Positions 23,855 through 35,449 of a stretch of DNA of 64,000 nucleotides are shown here, piece after piece (the stretch's first letter is position 1; every line of letters starts with the position of its first letter). The notes under the pieces are model-generated. The model ran no database searches and was not told the origin of the DNA. It saw only the letters and a program-made list of their open reading frames with translations. The stretch comes from Apoda limacodes. Its lineage: Eukaryota > Arthropoda > Insecta > Lepidoptera > Limacodidae. The stretch is taken from assembly GCA_946406115.1 (NCBI GenBank), contig OX291557.1, positions 22,600,501-22,664,500 of the forward strand, in the 5' to 3' direction. The position numbers and the translations under genes were made by a program.

Positions 23855-24330
23855 GTGAAACCTTATAAAGTAACCTGGATAAAAAGTAGCTTTTGTCCTT
23901 CTTCGTCTTTAACAATATATTTGCTAAATATCAGATCAATTAGTTGCGACGTTAACCAATAACTAATAAACAATCAAACAACTTTCACAAAATATATTAA
24001 TATATATTGACTAATGTTCAACCTAGCTTTTGCCTGCGGCTACTTTTGGTCTAATTTCGGCTATCGGCGTGTGATTCCTTACGGACAATCCATATTCATT
24101 GTTAGGAAGGTTGATGTAGCAAGCTGTTAGCTATAGTTCTTCCACGGTTCTTGTGGTTCTCTTCAAATTCGGTACTTGCGGGAACTTTTACCTAAGAGCT
24201 TTTACGCCTAAGTAGCTTTTGTCCTTCTTCTTATCAATTATCTCTGTGCCAAAAATCAGCTCAATTACTTGCTAAGTTGTGAAGTTAAGCAAAAACACAA
24301 ACAAATTATTGCTATAAAGTTTAGTTAGAT
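23855..24330 (+). repeat. lepidopteran dispersed repeat fragments ('tttgcctgcgg…cttttgtccttct')
   Basis: The phrases 'agtagcttttgtccttcttc' (23886 and 24210), 'atatcagatcaattagttgcg' and 'tttgcctgcggctac' belong to a moth/butterfly repeat family also seen at 38530-38885 and 39630-39860. Two partial copies seem to lie here in the same orientation. Confidence 0.55.
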
Positions 24331-24494
24331 TTAAACAAATTATGTTGTATAACCACGGAACTCTACACTAATAATATAATATTAGTAGAAAATTATAATG
24401 ATCATATTTTAAGACATTTTGCTGATAGCATTTTAGTAGTTAATAATAGACAACACGTAGTTCAGAGAAAAAATCCTAACTCAACACAATATAG

Positions 24495-24665
24495 TTTAAA
24501 TCCAGCAATTTACAGCAAAAATCTCAAGATCTCCGCAAAATGGAAGAAGTGAGCGAGAAAAAGGCAAACCTTCCACTTGTTATCCTCAAGCGGTAAGCTG
24601 CTCAGGGATTACTCCGTATTACTGTGGCCCAGACGTGCCTTGTTCTTTAAATCACAAATTTTATC
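24495..24665 (+). repeat. dispersed repeat D1, copy 1
   Basis: Shares 'cagcaatttacagcaaaaa', 'tctccgcaaaatgg', 'cacttgttatcct' and 'cagacgtgccttgtt' with 27985-28215. Class unknown. Confidence 0.6.
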
Positions 24666-24689
24666 ACATAATAATGTTATGTTTTTTTT

Positions 24690-25650
24690 TATTTCTCGTT
24701 CTCGAAAAGTACGCTTGGAGTTACCTTAACAGTAGGGATGGATGAAGAAAGTACTTTTCGTCCCTGGGAAACGAGTTTCCCTGGGAAGAAAATTATTCCT
24801 GCTGCCAAATTGTAATACTTTTTAACTTCTCTTGAGAGAAGTTATTATAATTGGTCCTAAAATCGAAATCGCTAAATTATCATTTTCTTTACGTTTTGAG
24901 GCCTGGAGAATCATTTGTTTGCCATCATTTTTAGAGTGATGTCTGTGCTAATGTGTGTGTGTGTATGTATGTATGCAGGTTACCTTGTTTTTGTTCCTCG
25001 ATATCTCAAGAACCAATCTACCAATTTGTCTTGTCACGTCATAACTTGGATCGGAAAAGAGTTTGAACAAAATCGATCCAGCAGTTTGTTTTTTATTTCC
25101 AAAAACTGTTTTTTTTAAATGTTTGTTATCTGAGAACTCCGTCATTTATAAACCAATTTGGAAAATTTTATAGGGAATAGGAAACGAATAACCTACAGAT
25201 TGGACCCTTTTTTAATTTAACAAGGATTGGTACAAGAAAACCAGAGTTATATATGAGAAAATGTGTACAAGATGTATCATTTTCATTATTTAGACGACCT
25301 TCTACCGGTCTCTTCATCTAGACTGGCCATATAAGTTTCTGCGTGGCGGAGGCAACACTGTGAATTAGATTAAAAAAACAATATACGAAAGAGTTATCGC
25401 TCCACATTTTAATATGTACGTGCCAAATTATATGACACGCATTTTAGTTGTCAACTTGACATTCTAAGACTGGTTGCAAATCGGTACAGCGGTTTGTTTT
25501 TTATCGTTAAACAACTGATTTTTTTTAAAGATGCAATATTAATCTTCATGTATAAATTCTCAAATATAAAAAAAAACATTCTCAAGAGAAGTTATTCGTG
25601 CAGAACTTGCTACCGAAATAATTTTTAATTTTTACCATCTTCAAAAATAA
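24690..25650. repeat. unclassified repeat region bounded by 'tctcaagagaagttatt'-type ends
   Basis: 'cttctcttgagagaagttatt' (24825-24845) recurs as 'ctcaagagaagttatt' near 25575. Between them are repeat-like phrases such as 'tcgatatctcaagaaccaat' and 'aaatcggtacagcggtttg', and a (GTGTAT)n tract near 24950-24975. No coding region was found. Confidence 0.35.
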
Positions 25651-26094
25651 AAAAAATATTGATAGCCATTGCAGTTGATTGCGAAAAGCAGAAACGAGGT
25701 CATATTTATGGAGGCAGAAAACATAACGAATGCAGTTATTAATAAATCAATCTAATTTGTTTAGTAAGTCAGACTTTAAGTCATCATAGCACACATCCCT
25801 GTGATCAATGATAAGCAAAATAATGATGTGCCTGAACTAAAAACTAATCAATGCAGACGAACTGCTTGTTGAATGTATGAAGTTAACCATCTTAAAGGTA
25901 TTGTGATGTTGATGGAGCCCAGTACTTCTGAGAAAGATCATGGTCAACAGTATTACTTTCCATATTTTCGAAATGAAAAGCAAAGTGTTTACCTCGGGTG
26001 ACAATTACTATTTAGGCGAGAGATAGTTTAGTGCACAAACTTATTCGACCCTCGTGTAACAATCTACTATTGTACACTATTGTACATTCTGAAC
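25651..26094. other. AT-rich intergenic DNA
   Basis: Nothing recognised. Confidence 0.4.
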
Positions 26095-26840
26095 ACTTAT
26101 TAATAGTGGGCATAAAGCCAGACACATTTTTCATACAATGTGGAATATGAACAGAGAATTGGTGATAAGCATTAAATATTATTTATTCGAGTAATATTAC
26201 TTGTATTGAAATTTTGCTAATAACAGCCTTAGATTTTGTATTGAGCAATATTGAAAAAAAATTTCAGCTAAAAAATATGAACCATTACAAAAAAAAACAG
26301 AAAAATGGAAAAAACTGAAAGTTTATTGCATTACGGTTTTGTCAATATCAGACCTTGGCATTATAATGTAGTATCTATATGTATTTTTATTATTTATTTG
26401 GACTTGATTCACTGAAAATTCAATGGTCAATTTATCTTTATTTACTCTCTTAAGTACCATTAAGAGGGGGGTATAAAGAAATATAACCCTTAGCATAATT
26501 GAATTTAAGTGAGTAAATCAAGTCCAATTAAATGATAAAAATACATGTAGATGCAACATTATAATTACAAGGTCATAAAAACATAATGCAAAAAAAAAAA
26601 TCGATAGAAAAAAATCACAAATGGACCTTTTGTTTTTGCAAATTTTTGACATATTGTTATGACGGTACATATAATTTACCTAAAATTCAAATAAAATATC
26701 ACTTGATACAAAACCTAGGGCTGTTATTGGCAATTTTTTAATACAAATGATAATATTCGAATTATTAATATTTAATGATTTCGCCCATATAAAGTTCATA
26801 TTCCACGTTGTATAACTTATAACGTTAAAGACTAATGTTT
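26095..26840. mobile_element. fold-back (long inverted repeat) MITE
   Basis: The left arm (about 26100-26440) is the inverse of the right arm (about 26490-26840). 'cttagattttgtattgagcaa' pairs with 'acttgatacaaaacctaggg', and 'ggacttgattcactgaaaattc' with 'gaatttaagtgagtaaatcaa'. The centre is near 26455-26475 ('ctcttaagtaccattaagag'). Arms are about 340 bp with mismatches. There is no coding capacity. Related half copies occur at 35785-36170 and 55430-55850. Confidence 0.75.
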
Positions 26841-27593
26841 GTTATTCTTAACGTTCTAAGTTTGAAATGATTTGTGCTGGCTATTGCGATAATCCAAAAA
26901 GTAATCAAAAAACAATTTTTTCAATGAACCTATACAAAATTAATATCGAGTATCTTTCGTAGTTATTTAAGTCTGTGAGATTTTGTGGAACTGAAGTTAC
27001 AGCTATAATCTGGAATTTCAGAACATAAGATGATGTTCCATAGTATTGAGGTCGAGCGGGACTTCTCGATGTCAAATACAATGGACGGATTGCGAATTAT
27101 TGTTTACGAAGAGACAATGAAAAGAAATCGCATGTTTTTTCAAGTAAAATCTATTTATTAACTGGTTTAGTTTACTAGAAGCCAGAATGTAAAAACAACT
27201 GTTTAGTTGATTTTACAGTATTATTTGGTGTCACAACAATTCACTTTTTTCTCTGATTGTTTGTTATCTTAGTTTCAAATCTACGAAATATTATGAAACA
27301 GCTTTATTCCGTTTGAATGTACGACGCTGGGTGGGATCAAAACTTCTGCCGCAGACTTCATAATATCTTTAAGTCCCCAGTCTTAACTCCATTAAGATGA
27401 AATATGACCACGCCACGCCACGCCACGCCACGGTCGTTGTAATAATATTTATAGAGTAAGCAATATAAATTTCGATTAAAGGTACGTATAGTAAATTTGG
27501 AAGTCTTTATTTAGTTGAAAATAATCTTTTAATGTCTTTCTACTCAATAAAAACTTTTTGATTTTATATATTAACCCTAAATCTACTTATAGT
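26841..27593. other. AT-rich DNA with a (CCACG)n microsatellite
   Basis: No gene seen. 27410-27432 carries about five 'ccacg' units between 'gacc' and 'ggtc'. Confidence 0.5.
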
Positions 27594-27797
27594 TTGGTTT
27601 CAGAGGACCTTCCTTTCGAAAACGATTATATTGTGAAATGAGCTCCCTGCTTCTCTAAGGCCTACAATATTCAATAAAGAAGTTATTACATTTTTTAAGG
27701 TATATGCTCCCGATGTTGCAAGCGTTCATAGACTACAATGACCGCTTACCATCAGGCGGTTTTATTAGCTTGGTTTCCAACTTAGTGGTTTGAAAAA
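27585..27797 (+). mobile_element. CR1/Jockey-type LINE, 3' stub (copy 2, diverged)
   Basis: 'gtttcagaggaccttcctttc', then 'gaaatgagctccctgc', 'gcaagcgttcatagactac' and 'ccaacttagtggtttgaaa' follow the 3' end of the 50029-51443 element with many differences and an internal deletion. It is one of the oldest-looking copies in the window. Confidence 0.75.
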
Positions 27798-27984
27798 GTA
27801 ATTTTCTAGTGAAAGAATGTGTACAAAAGTTATTTTCAGGTTTGAAACTTACAAAAGAACATATTTTAAAAACGAACTGAAATCTGCACTTTTTGGTAGG
27901 GAACAACCTTAAAACTTTTTGCTAATTTCAAGAAAAAATTAAATAATGCAAAAGATTGTAGAATAAATCTTAACTCAGTGTAGA

Positions 27985-28215
27985 ACAAAGAAAGCCAGCA
28001 GTTTACAGCAAAAAACTCATTATCTCCGCAAAATGGAAATAACTTTAGTTCTGCGTAATTTTTTTTGTACTTTGTAATATTTTTAGTAGTATGCATTATT
28101 TTTTTTTACCATGTACTAAGTCAACAGAGAACAAGTCCACCACTTGTTATCCTGAAGTAGTAAGCTGCTTAACGATTACTTCACATCACTGTCGTGCAGA
28201 CGTGCCTTGTTTCAA
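27985..28215 (+). repeat. dispersed repeat D1, copy 2
   Basis: Same words as 24495-24665 ('cagcagtttacagcaaaaaa', 'tctccgcaaaatgg', 'gtgcagacgtgccttgttt'), with about 60 bp of extra sequence in the middle. Confidence 0.6.
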
Positions 28216-28489
28216 TCTTGAATATTGCTTCAAATGTTGGTGGTTCTTGTCACTCATGTGATTGTGTGCAAGTTTTCCATTCTTCATAGGTACAAAGCTT
28301 ATCCATATGTTATAAGGCATCGAAGTCTGTGTGTATGTCTAAGGCTTATATACCAGCAACTACTTTACATATTTACTTAAGGCTTAAATTATATGGAAAG
28401 TTAACATGTGATACGTAACAGAAATATTGACATTTGTCATGTTTTAATTGAAAACTTACTTTTCTTTTACATATAGATATAGTTGAAAT

Positions 28490-28770
28490 AAAACTAACTG
28501 ATTCCCTTGTAACTGTCTGGTGCACTGAGGACGTGGGTTCAATACCCGCAGTAGACAAATGTTTATATGTTGAATTTATTATAAGATAAACTTTTTTTGT
28601 CTTGGATCTGGTGTTTTCTATGTTTAATATTTATGTTTATGCAAAAAAAGCATATAGGTATTTGTATCCGTTGTCTGGCATCCTTAAACAATACAAGATT
28701 TACTAAGTTTGGAACCAGTTCGTGGTGGTGTGATGTGAAGTGATATTTATTTTTAACTCAGAAACATACA
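28490..28770 (+). mobile_element. tRNA-derived SINE (family S, copy 1)
   Basis: The head carries a B-box/T-arm-like 'cgtgggttcaatacccgcag' at 28531-28550. The body has 'atttgtatccgttgtctggc' near 28659, and the tail ends in 'gatatttattttta'. The same structure is found at 61675-61935 and, inverted, at 49768-49995 and 34965-35090. Confidence 0.8.
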
Positions 28771-28884
28771 AAAAAGCCAACGTTAAATTTAAACACACAA
28801 TATTATAATCTAATGATTACATGATATTACTAAAGAAAAGCATTAAAAATAAACTATATTTTTTACAAACTGAAAACAAGCGAG

Positions 28885-28980
28885 TAACGTGACATACAAT
28901 GTACAAGTAAAGTCGTAAAATGTTAATAGCTGCCTCGCTGCTAACTTCACTTGCGTACTACGTAATAACCTTGATGTTCC
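28885..28980 (+). repeat. unclassified repeat U1, fragment
   Basis: 'gcctcgctgctaacttcac' followed by 'ttgcgtactacgtaat' matches the core of the U1 family (53270-53440). Confidence 0.5.
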
Positions 28981-29257
28981 TCGTCTGGCGGCAAACATTT
29001 GACATTCGATAATTACGCAATATGGCAGGGTATCAATATTTCATAGTTGGAAGCAGCTGTAACTTAACGTCACGCAGGAGAGATGACGAATCCCACAACG
29101 TAGAGTTTCATGCAGTATTAATCAAGTGTCTTCGCAATTAAAAGTAAAGTCTCAGAAATGTCATTTCAATCCTACGAAGAAAAGATAAAAAAAAATTTAC
29201 CATAGCAACCCAAGAAAGTACATTTCATTCACGCTATATTGAAATATATCACACTAT

Positions 29258-29512
29258 TATAAAGGTAAAAGTTTATGAGTGTGTATGTTTGTTACTTCTT
29301 CACACTCAAACGGCTCCATTTATTCCATCCATTTTGATGAAAATTGATAAAAAGATAGCTGACACCTTGGATTAACACATAGAATAATTCAAAAGTTCCC
29401 GCGGGAATAACTATACCCGAGCTTAAACGAACTATAGCTTACTTCATTGGTATAATTAGGGAGTTCCACACCGATACAAAGTCTAGAGCGGGCCGAACTG
29501 CTAGCAAAATTC
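29258..29512 (+). repeat. lepidopteran gcggagc-tail repeat, copy 2
   Basis: Runs from 'cactattataaaggtaaaag' to 'gagcgggccgaactgctagc'. It includes 'ttttgatgaaaattga' and 'attaacacataga' as in the next copy, with which it forms a direct pair about 290 bp apart. Confidence 0.65.
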
Positions 29513-29547
29513 TTTAATTACCAGCTATCCCATTAATATTATATATG

Positions 29548-29820
29548 CGAAAGATTGAATTTTTGGTTGTTTGTTACTCAATCACGCCTCAACCACTGGA
29601 TGGAAAGGAACCACTGAACCGATTTTGATGGAGTTAGCTGACCTGGATTAACACATATGCTACTTTCCTGGAAAATTCAAAATTAACCGGGGGAGTAACT
29701 ATAACTGAATGCTTTGAACGAACAATAGCTGCAGCAGTATAATTAAGGAGTTGCAATGAGAAGCCTACGCCCCGATAACCAAATTTAGGGCGGGCGGAGC
29801 CGCTGGCAAAAGCTAGTTGT
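29548..29820 (+). repeat. lepidopteran gcggagc-tail repeat, copy 3
   Basis: Runs from 'atatatgcgaaagattgaat' to 'gggcggagccgctggcaaa' and 'gctagttg'. This is the best preserved of the three copies; non-coding. Confidence 0.7.
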
Positions 29821-30771
29821 AAATTTTAGCTTAGACGGTATAATAAATATGATAATGTAGGTAGGTATTTTGATGATAGGATATATAAATAAAAGCCTGC
29901 AGTAAGTTTTAAAAATGGATATGAAATGTCTTTAAACTACTACCGTTTCGGAATCAAAGTGGCGTTCTAGCAAGAAGAAACGGCGAAAGAAACTCTCTAG
30001 CATACGCTCTTTTGAATGTTTTATTAGAATAACAAAATTATCACAACTTTTACGAGATATAAAGAATCTCTCATTAAATCTAAGTTTCTAAGATTCGTAA
30101 GCTATTCACAAACTGCAAGAACAACAATTATAAGTACTTGAGGACCATTAATGACTGGTCCAGCCAAATGCCACAAAGAGGTAAAACTCTCAGCTAGGGA
30201 TTACGTATGCAATATTAATGTAACATTTATACTATAACAAAATATACATAATTAAAAATACACAATGATCATCTTTTACAAAGAAGCTACATAATCAAAT
30301 GTACTTAATTGAAGTGTTTTAAATACTGGATTCTCATTATTTTTCGGCAGTGTCACTTTACACATTTTGTACACTATATACTTTTATTTAATTTTATTAC
30401 GCAACACAGTTAATACAACCAGTAGGGTATACTTACCAGTAGGCTTCAATTCTAATTTACAACTGAGCCGGCTCTCTCGAGCCAACCCCTTTTATTTGTA
30501 GTGACAAACAACACGATCGGGTGGGGCGGTCAGGTAGCACACCAGAATCACGCCATTTATATTAACATTATAACAGAACTGTATTTGATATTTGAAATAC
30601 ACATTTAGACTACATTTATTATTACCTATCTAATACATTGTGTAAAACTACATACATTGATTTTTATTAAAATTAATTTTTACATTGATTTTTATTAAAA
30701 TTAATCACACAAAGTACAATAATCTAACATAAATAAAACACACTTTTTTATAATCAGCACATTATTAGCAC
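29821..30771. other. intergenic DNA, no gene seen
   Basis: Contains a short repeat-like phrase near 29968-29995 ('caagaagaaacggcgaaaga') and a GC-richer patch at 30470-30545. A 24-bp word ending 'ttgatttttattaaaattaa' is duplicated near 30660-30700. Confidence 0.4.
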
Positions 30772-30970
30772 AGTGCGGTTTCAGAGTAACTTCGACCCAC
30801 AAGCGCTTAGGTTGTGGAATAAGCTCACTGCCAAGGTTCTTTCTAAAGGCTACAGTGTGCGGTTTTTCAAGAGGGTCGGTCCCTACTGTTGCCAGAATCC
30901 ATAGACTGCGGTAAACGCTTAACGTCATGCGAGTATTATCTTGCTTACCGCCTTAGTGGTATAAAAAATA
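30772..30970 (+). mobile_element. CR1/Jockey-type LINE, 3' stub (copy 3)
   Basis: Starts at 'cacagtgcggtttcagag' and runs through 'ggttgtggaataagctcac' to 'cgccttagtggtataaaaaa'. It starts at almost the same point of the LINE as the copies at 46281 and 54716. Confidence 0.85.
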
Positions 30971-31424
30971 CTAGTTTGCGTTCCAAAACCTATTTGGTAC
31001 ACGTGTAAATCACCCTAGGATGTTCCGAAATGCAATGAGGACGTTATCTACCTCAAAAGTCAATTGCACCGGATGAATATTACTCGACAATTGTTTTTTT
31101 TATAGAGGGAGATGAAAAGTAGAGTGTATCACTCGGTCACAAAATATTTTTAGCTCGGGCGACGTTTATTGAATCCAAGATTACACTCAAGATTCTACTT
31201 TAGAATCCTTCGCTAAGTTCTGGATTTAAAATTGCGCCCTCGTCAAAAACATATTAATTTGCTCCCCTGTAATACACTCTACTATTCTTACCCTAGCATA
31301 GAAGCTGTCTATACAAGTACTTCTACTACAACAATTAATAAACCATAACAAGCCCTACTCTTCAGAGCTAGTAAATATGTTACACTTGAACATATTTCCT
31401 TATATCATCTACTAACTATTTATG
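30971..31424. other. intergenic DNA, no gene seen
   Basis: Nothing recognised. Confidence 0.4.
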
Positions 31425-31580
31425 GGATTCTTCAAGAAAGAAGTTATTGGATTTTTGAAAGGTCAGCATCGCGCGAGTAATACCCCTGGTGTTACAAGCG
31501 TCCATAGGCTACGGTGACCGCTTACCACTAGGCGGACCGTAAGCTTGTTTGCCACCTTAGTAGTATAAAAAAAAAAAAAA
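31425..31580 (+). mobile_element. CR1/Jockey-type LINE, 3' stub (copy 4)
   Basis: 'ttcttcaagaaagaagttat' to 'accttagtagtataaaaaaa'. It keeps the last ~35 codons, a short 3' UTR and a 14-base A tail, so it is probably relatively young. Confidence 0.85.
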
Positions 31581-32457
31581 CTACAAAAAATCTCGTTGAA
31601 TGATTAATCATTGTTTATTTAGCAATTTCTAACCAAAAAATACAAAATAGCTCGATTTATATGTCTGGGAGTGTACGAATATTTTTGTCCACTCTTGCTA
31701 TTAAAACCATAGTCTACTTTTACTAAAAAGCTCGTAGCACGTCGCTACGTGTGCTTCGAGAACGTAGCTTATCTTGTATGCTACAATTTAAGGGGCATAT
31801 TGCAGCTTACTAGTGCTGCCATCAAATGTTTTTAATTTCCTCTTCGTACAAAAAAAATCCAAAATCAGCCAATTATGAGTCGCATTCATGCACTAGGGGT
31901 TACCTTACCTAATATATTATAGTCAGCAATCTCTACGCTTCTGTAAAATTGTAGCCGTGCGGATCAATTTTTACTAACGTAACTGGTACGATTGACTTAC
32001 GTGTAATTATTTGTTGTTTTTTTTAGGTTTAAAACTACAATCATTTAAAGTTTAAAGCTTGTACGTAATACTGTTTTCAAAATAGAGCAAAAACAATTAT
32101 TAATATATTTCTAATTTGTTACTTTTTTCAAATATCACAATAATGGCATACAAGCTAACAGCTCCCCTGATGGTAAGCGGGACTACAGCATATTGACTAT
32201 TAATATTTGTCGAAAAAATCGGCATTATAACATACAATTTAAGCCTTATAGTTGTTACGGCTTAAAAGATACAGAAATAGGTTATTGGCACTCTTCGGAT
32301 ACGGAACCCTAAAAACTACATGTTTATAATGAATTACCGTAACTTCTACGAGTATCTTTACCCGTAATATAAATAGGTATACATATCTATATCGACACTC
32401 AACAACAGGTTTAAAAATAATAAACCATTTAATATGTACGAAGCCTCGGAAAGAAAC
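31581..32457. other. intergenic DNA with minor repeat phrases
   Basis: 'ttcggatacggaaccctaaaaa' near 32293-32314 is the end of a widespread lepidopteran repeat (compare 53012-53033). Otherwise nothing recognised. Confidence 0.4.
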
Positions 32458-32525
32458 AAATGTCCTCATTATCGTCGACCCACGCAACCTAAATTAAAAT
32501 GAGATAATTTACTTGCGCGCCTCGT
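32458..32525 (+). repeat. dispersed repeat D2, copy 1
   Basis: 'cgcaacctaaattaaaatga' and 'gataatttacttg', with flanking 'acaaatg', match 61195-61262 over about 65 bp. Class unknown. Confidence 0.6.
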
Positions 32526-32924
32526 CAAGCATTCGTTTTACTCTTTATGAGAGGTTTTTTTTTATCTTAGCTCATGTTATTTCATGATGTCACATCCGTT
32601 TCATTTTTAATTTCTGCCAGCAAAGTAGTATAATAACTTTTTTCAGACATTCTTGGAAATGAGAGCATTATTTTGACAACCTCATTCAAGATAAATCGAA
32701 ATTGCTGTACCCGTCGAATACACGCAAGCCGCGGCCAGCAAAGTTAGTATGAATATTCATATCTGTCTTGTGTAGTAGGACTAATATATTATTTTAAAAA
32801 CTTATACTTGTAGTGTAATTTAAAATTTAAAAAGTTTATTCATGGATCTCGAAGTTTTTTTTTTATATAAGCAGATTTTATTTTCAATAATTCAAATAGA
32901 AACCTGTTAAAAGTAAAAAAAAAA

Positions 32925-33010
32925 GTTGGCGCGTTAAGTGAGCTTAGTTGGTCCTTACTCATGAGGCAGGATTTCAGCCCAAGCCACAAGGCAAGGACGT
33001 AATTAAACCG
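32925..33010 (+). other. tRNA-like SINE head (weak)
   Basis: 'gttaagtgagcttagttgg' resembles an A box and 'ggcaggatttcagccc' a poor B box about 35 bp downstream, placed as in a tRNA-derived SINE. No matching body was recognised. Confidence 0.25.
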
Positions 33011-33277
33011 AGTGTATAATTACCGTAGCTTACGAGTGGCATACGACTTTTTAAATATACTTGTACTGATCATAATAAATAAAACATCACACAGAACACA
33101 TTTTGTTTACAAAACCATTTCTGACAAATGGCACGTACTTCTTTTTTTAGTGCGCCGTGCTCATGCAAGTAAACATACGCCATAGACGAAGAAAAATTAT
33201 CTTTGCCATACACTATCACTAAAGTAAACGCACTGGCAGCCTTATATTGCTGTGATTGAAAAATGTCATTACGTACT

Positions 33278-34302
33278 AGTGCAGTTGCCGACCCTTTAAA
33301 TATCTCATTACTTCTTTCTTGAAGAGGGTTCTTCTGTAGTTCTTAGAGGAAACCTTCGTAGCTCATTCCACAACCCTGGCGTTCAACCACACTGTACGTG
33401 ACCATTTAGGTTATAAGGTGTGAGAATGAATTCCCTGCCCTTGGCATGCGGTGCGATGGTAGAAAGTAGCCGTGGTCATCATTTCGAACACGTCTCATTG
33501 TTCAAGCGCTAGAACATGAACAGGAAGGCAAAGTCTCGCCTCAGACTCGAGGGCTCGATACGGCAAGTGAGTTTAGGATCAACGACAATTCTCATAGCCC
33601 GTCGCGTCATTGAACCGAGTCAAAAGGGCCAAGCTGGTATCAGGGTGCACCCGCCCAGAGATAGCAGCAATACTCCATATAGGGCCAAACTTGTGACTTG
33701 CAAAGCAGCAACCTCTGTCCCAACGTGAAGTACTGCTTTGCTCTGTTGAGTATACCAAGTTTTTTGGACGCCAGCTTGACCCTGTCTTGCAAATGATCTC
33801 GGAACTGAACATCACCGGAGATGTCAACACCAAGAATCCCAATGATCTTGGAGATGGACAGGGGAGTGTTGTGGTATTGTGGGACTACAGTAAGTGGGGT
33901 TTTCTTAACGGTGAACGCGCAGACTTGTGTCTTCGTAGAGTTGAATTGGACCAAGTTTTCCGGTCCCCAGTCAGAGACCTTAGACACAATGGTCTCGATT
34001 TGAGAAACAATTTCTCCGTGCTTTTCCTCCTTATCAGAACGAGGAATGTTTGCACGGCCCGTGTAAAAAGGTTCAAACAGCGTAGGAGACAGCATAGAGC
34101 CTTGTGGGACACCAGCATTAATGTGCAGTCTATCAGAGCAACTACCATCCACTCCACGGCTCGTATGCGCCTGCCGAACATAAAGCTAGCCACCCATTTG
34201 CACAAACCCTCGGACACTCCATAAGATGGCAACTTCGATAGTGCCAGACCCGAATGAACGCCTTCGCTATGTTCAGACTACATGTCAATGCCTCCCCTAC
34301 CT
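33278..34302 (-). pseudogene. CR1/Jockey-type LINE, RT region lacking the catalytic YADD (copy 5)
   Basis: This is homologous to 50130-51280 on the - strand. From the 5' side (34302) it holds the motif A-distal region, 'LPSYG'-like sequence and the motif B region 'AGVPQGSMLSPTLF' at about 34065-34106. Frames change near 34150. Where the larger copy has 22 further residues including YADD, this copy reads straight on to 'FYTGRANIPRSD': an in-frame net loss of 66 bp at about 34068-34073. The thumb-side region down to 'MEYCCYLWAGAP' follows. It cannot make active RT. The 3' end, including the poly-A side, is missing at 33278. Confidence 0.88.
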
Positions 34303-34379
34303 ACTCTACTCTCTCCTCTTTTTACCTTTTTCCTTGTTTTAAAGAAGTTTCTTAGACAATAATGAGGATTCTCTGCACA
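34303..34379. other. short C/T-rich spacer
   Basis: Pyrimidine-rich ('ctactctactctctcctctt'), nothing else seen. Confidence 0.3.
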
Positions 34380-34905
34380 GATAGCTAAAGAGACAAAAAG
34401 CGCGGTACCAGAACTGCGAAATCTTTGTACAGAGTACAGTTGCTAGCGCGGCGGGCGGAAGGGACTCCGGTGCCCCTCTGTTGTAGTAGCCGGGCCCACT
34501 CTGGTATTCTTCTCCGGCACGACTACTACTTACACATGTTGGCGGTTCAGCCTCCTAGGGTGAAAATTAAAGTGATCCCTATGTTCGAGAACCCGTTTAA
34601 TCTGCGGGCGGCCAGCGGTCAGCTGTTTCACCGGGTCTCCCCGATCGCCACACCAGGACACCGCGTCTATGCCGAGCATTTACAGAAACGAGCATCACCG
34701 GTCCCCCGCTATCCGCGCAGCGAATCCTCATGGTTTGAGTCACTACTTAGTGTTATTTTGCCGCGGTCTTCTGTAAGGTGGAGGTACTTCCCCAGTTCAG
34801 GCTGCTCGTTCGAGTGAGTACTCACTGTGCCTATCTTTATTATTCAGGCGATTCAGTGAAGCGAGTACTCGCTGTGCCATGTAAAGTAAAAAGTTTTTTA
34901 AGCTG
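34380..34905. other. unassigned GC-rich block with an imperfect tandem motif
   Basis: 34425-34817 is open for 130 codons but starts at TTG and resembles no family. GC content is far above the surroundings. Near the end 'cgagtgagtactcactgtgcc' (34810-34830) is followed about 45 bp later by 'aagcgagtactcgctgtgcc', each containing a 'gagtactc' palindrome. It might be the GC-rich 5' region of a retroelement, but I cannot name it. Confidence 0.3.
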
Positions 34906-34964
34906 CATTATGAACTTAAAAGCGATGCAATAATATAATATATTAAAGTCAAATCACTCAACGC

Positions 34965-35090
34965 TATCTGGTCCTAAGTAATCAAGGCTTGCATTATGGA
35001 TATAGATGACATACAAAATTGTATACTTACATAAATACTATTTTTTTTGTAAATACATACATATTAAACATAGAAAACAGAAATGATTGT
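34965..35090 (-). mobile_element. tRNA-derived SINE (family S, copy 2), 3' part only
   Basis: 'caacgctatctggtcctaag' and 'tcaaggcttgcattatgga' are the reverse complement of the SINE 3' region in the 49768-49995 copy. The tRNA-like head is missing. Confidence 0.65.
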
Positions 35091-35449
35091 CCTGTGCGGC
35101 AGGCGAGTCATTAATTGCGAGTCATTAATTACCTACTGAGCCATTACAATAAGTGTAACTTTATAAGTGTGTAAAAAAATTTTTAATCTTAAATGTTGAC
35201 ACAATTGTTGATTTACTTTTCATCGTCTCTAACTTGTTTATTGCTCACAAAAAAAAAAAAAAATTTGTTATTCAGCCCCAAAGCTTGGAAATACTTTTCT
35301 TTTGTCTATGAAAGAAAGTATTTGAATTGTTATTTCAACTTTGTTAACCTAATTTCGACTCAAATTAATAACAGAAGCAAGAATACGATATGCATTGGCA
35401 GATTTTAAAAAGCCATTTGTCTGAAATTCCTATCATTTTTCCGTTTTTA
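35091..35449. other. AT-rich DNA
   Basis: 'gcgagtcattaatt' is directly duplicated near 35103-35130, and an A13 run lies near 35249. No gene seen. Confidence 0.4.

Noticed and set aside
32925..33010. Functional tRNA gene
   Set aside because: An A-box-like word only; the B box is poor and no cloverleaf forms.
33787..34224. 145-codon + strand frame as a gene
   Set aside because: It is the antisense of the LINE reverse transcriptase on the - strand.
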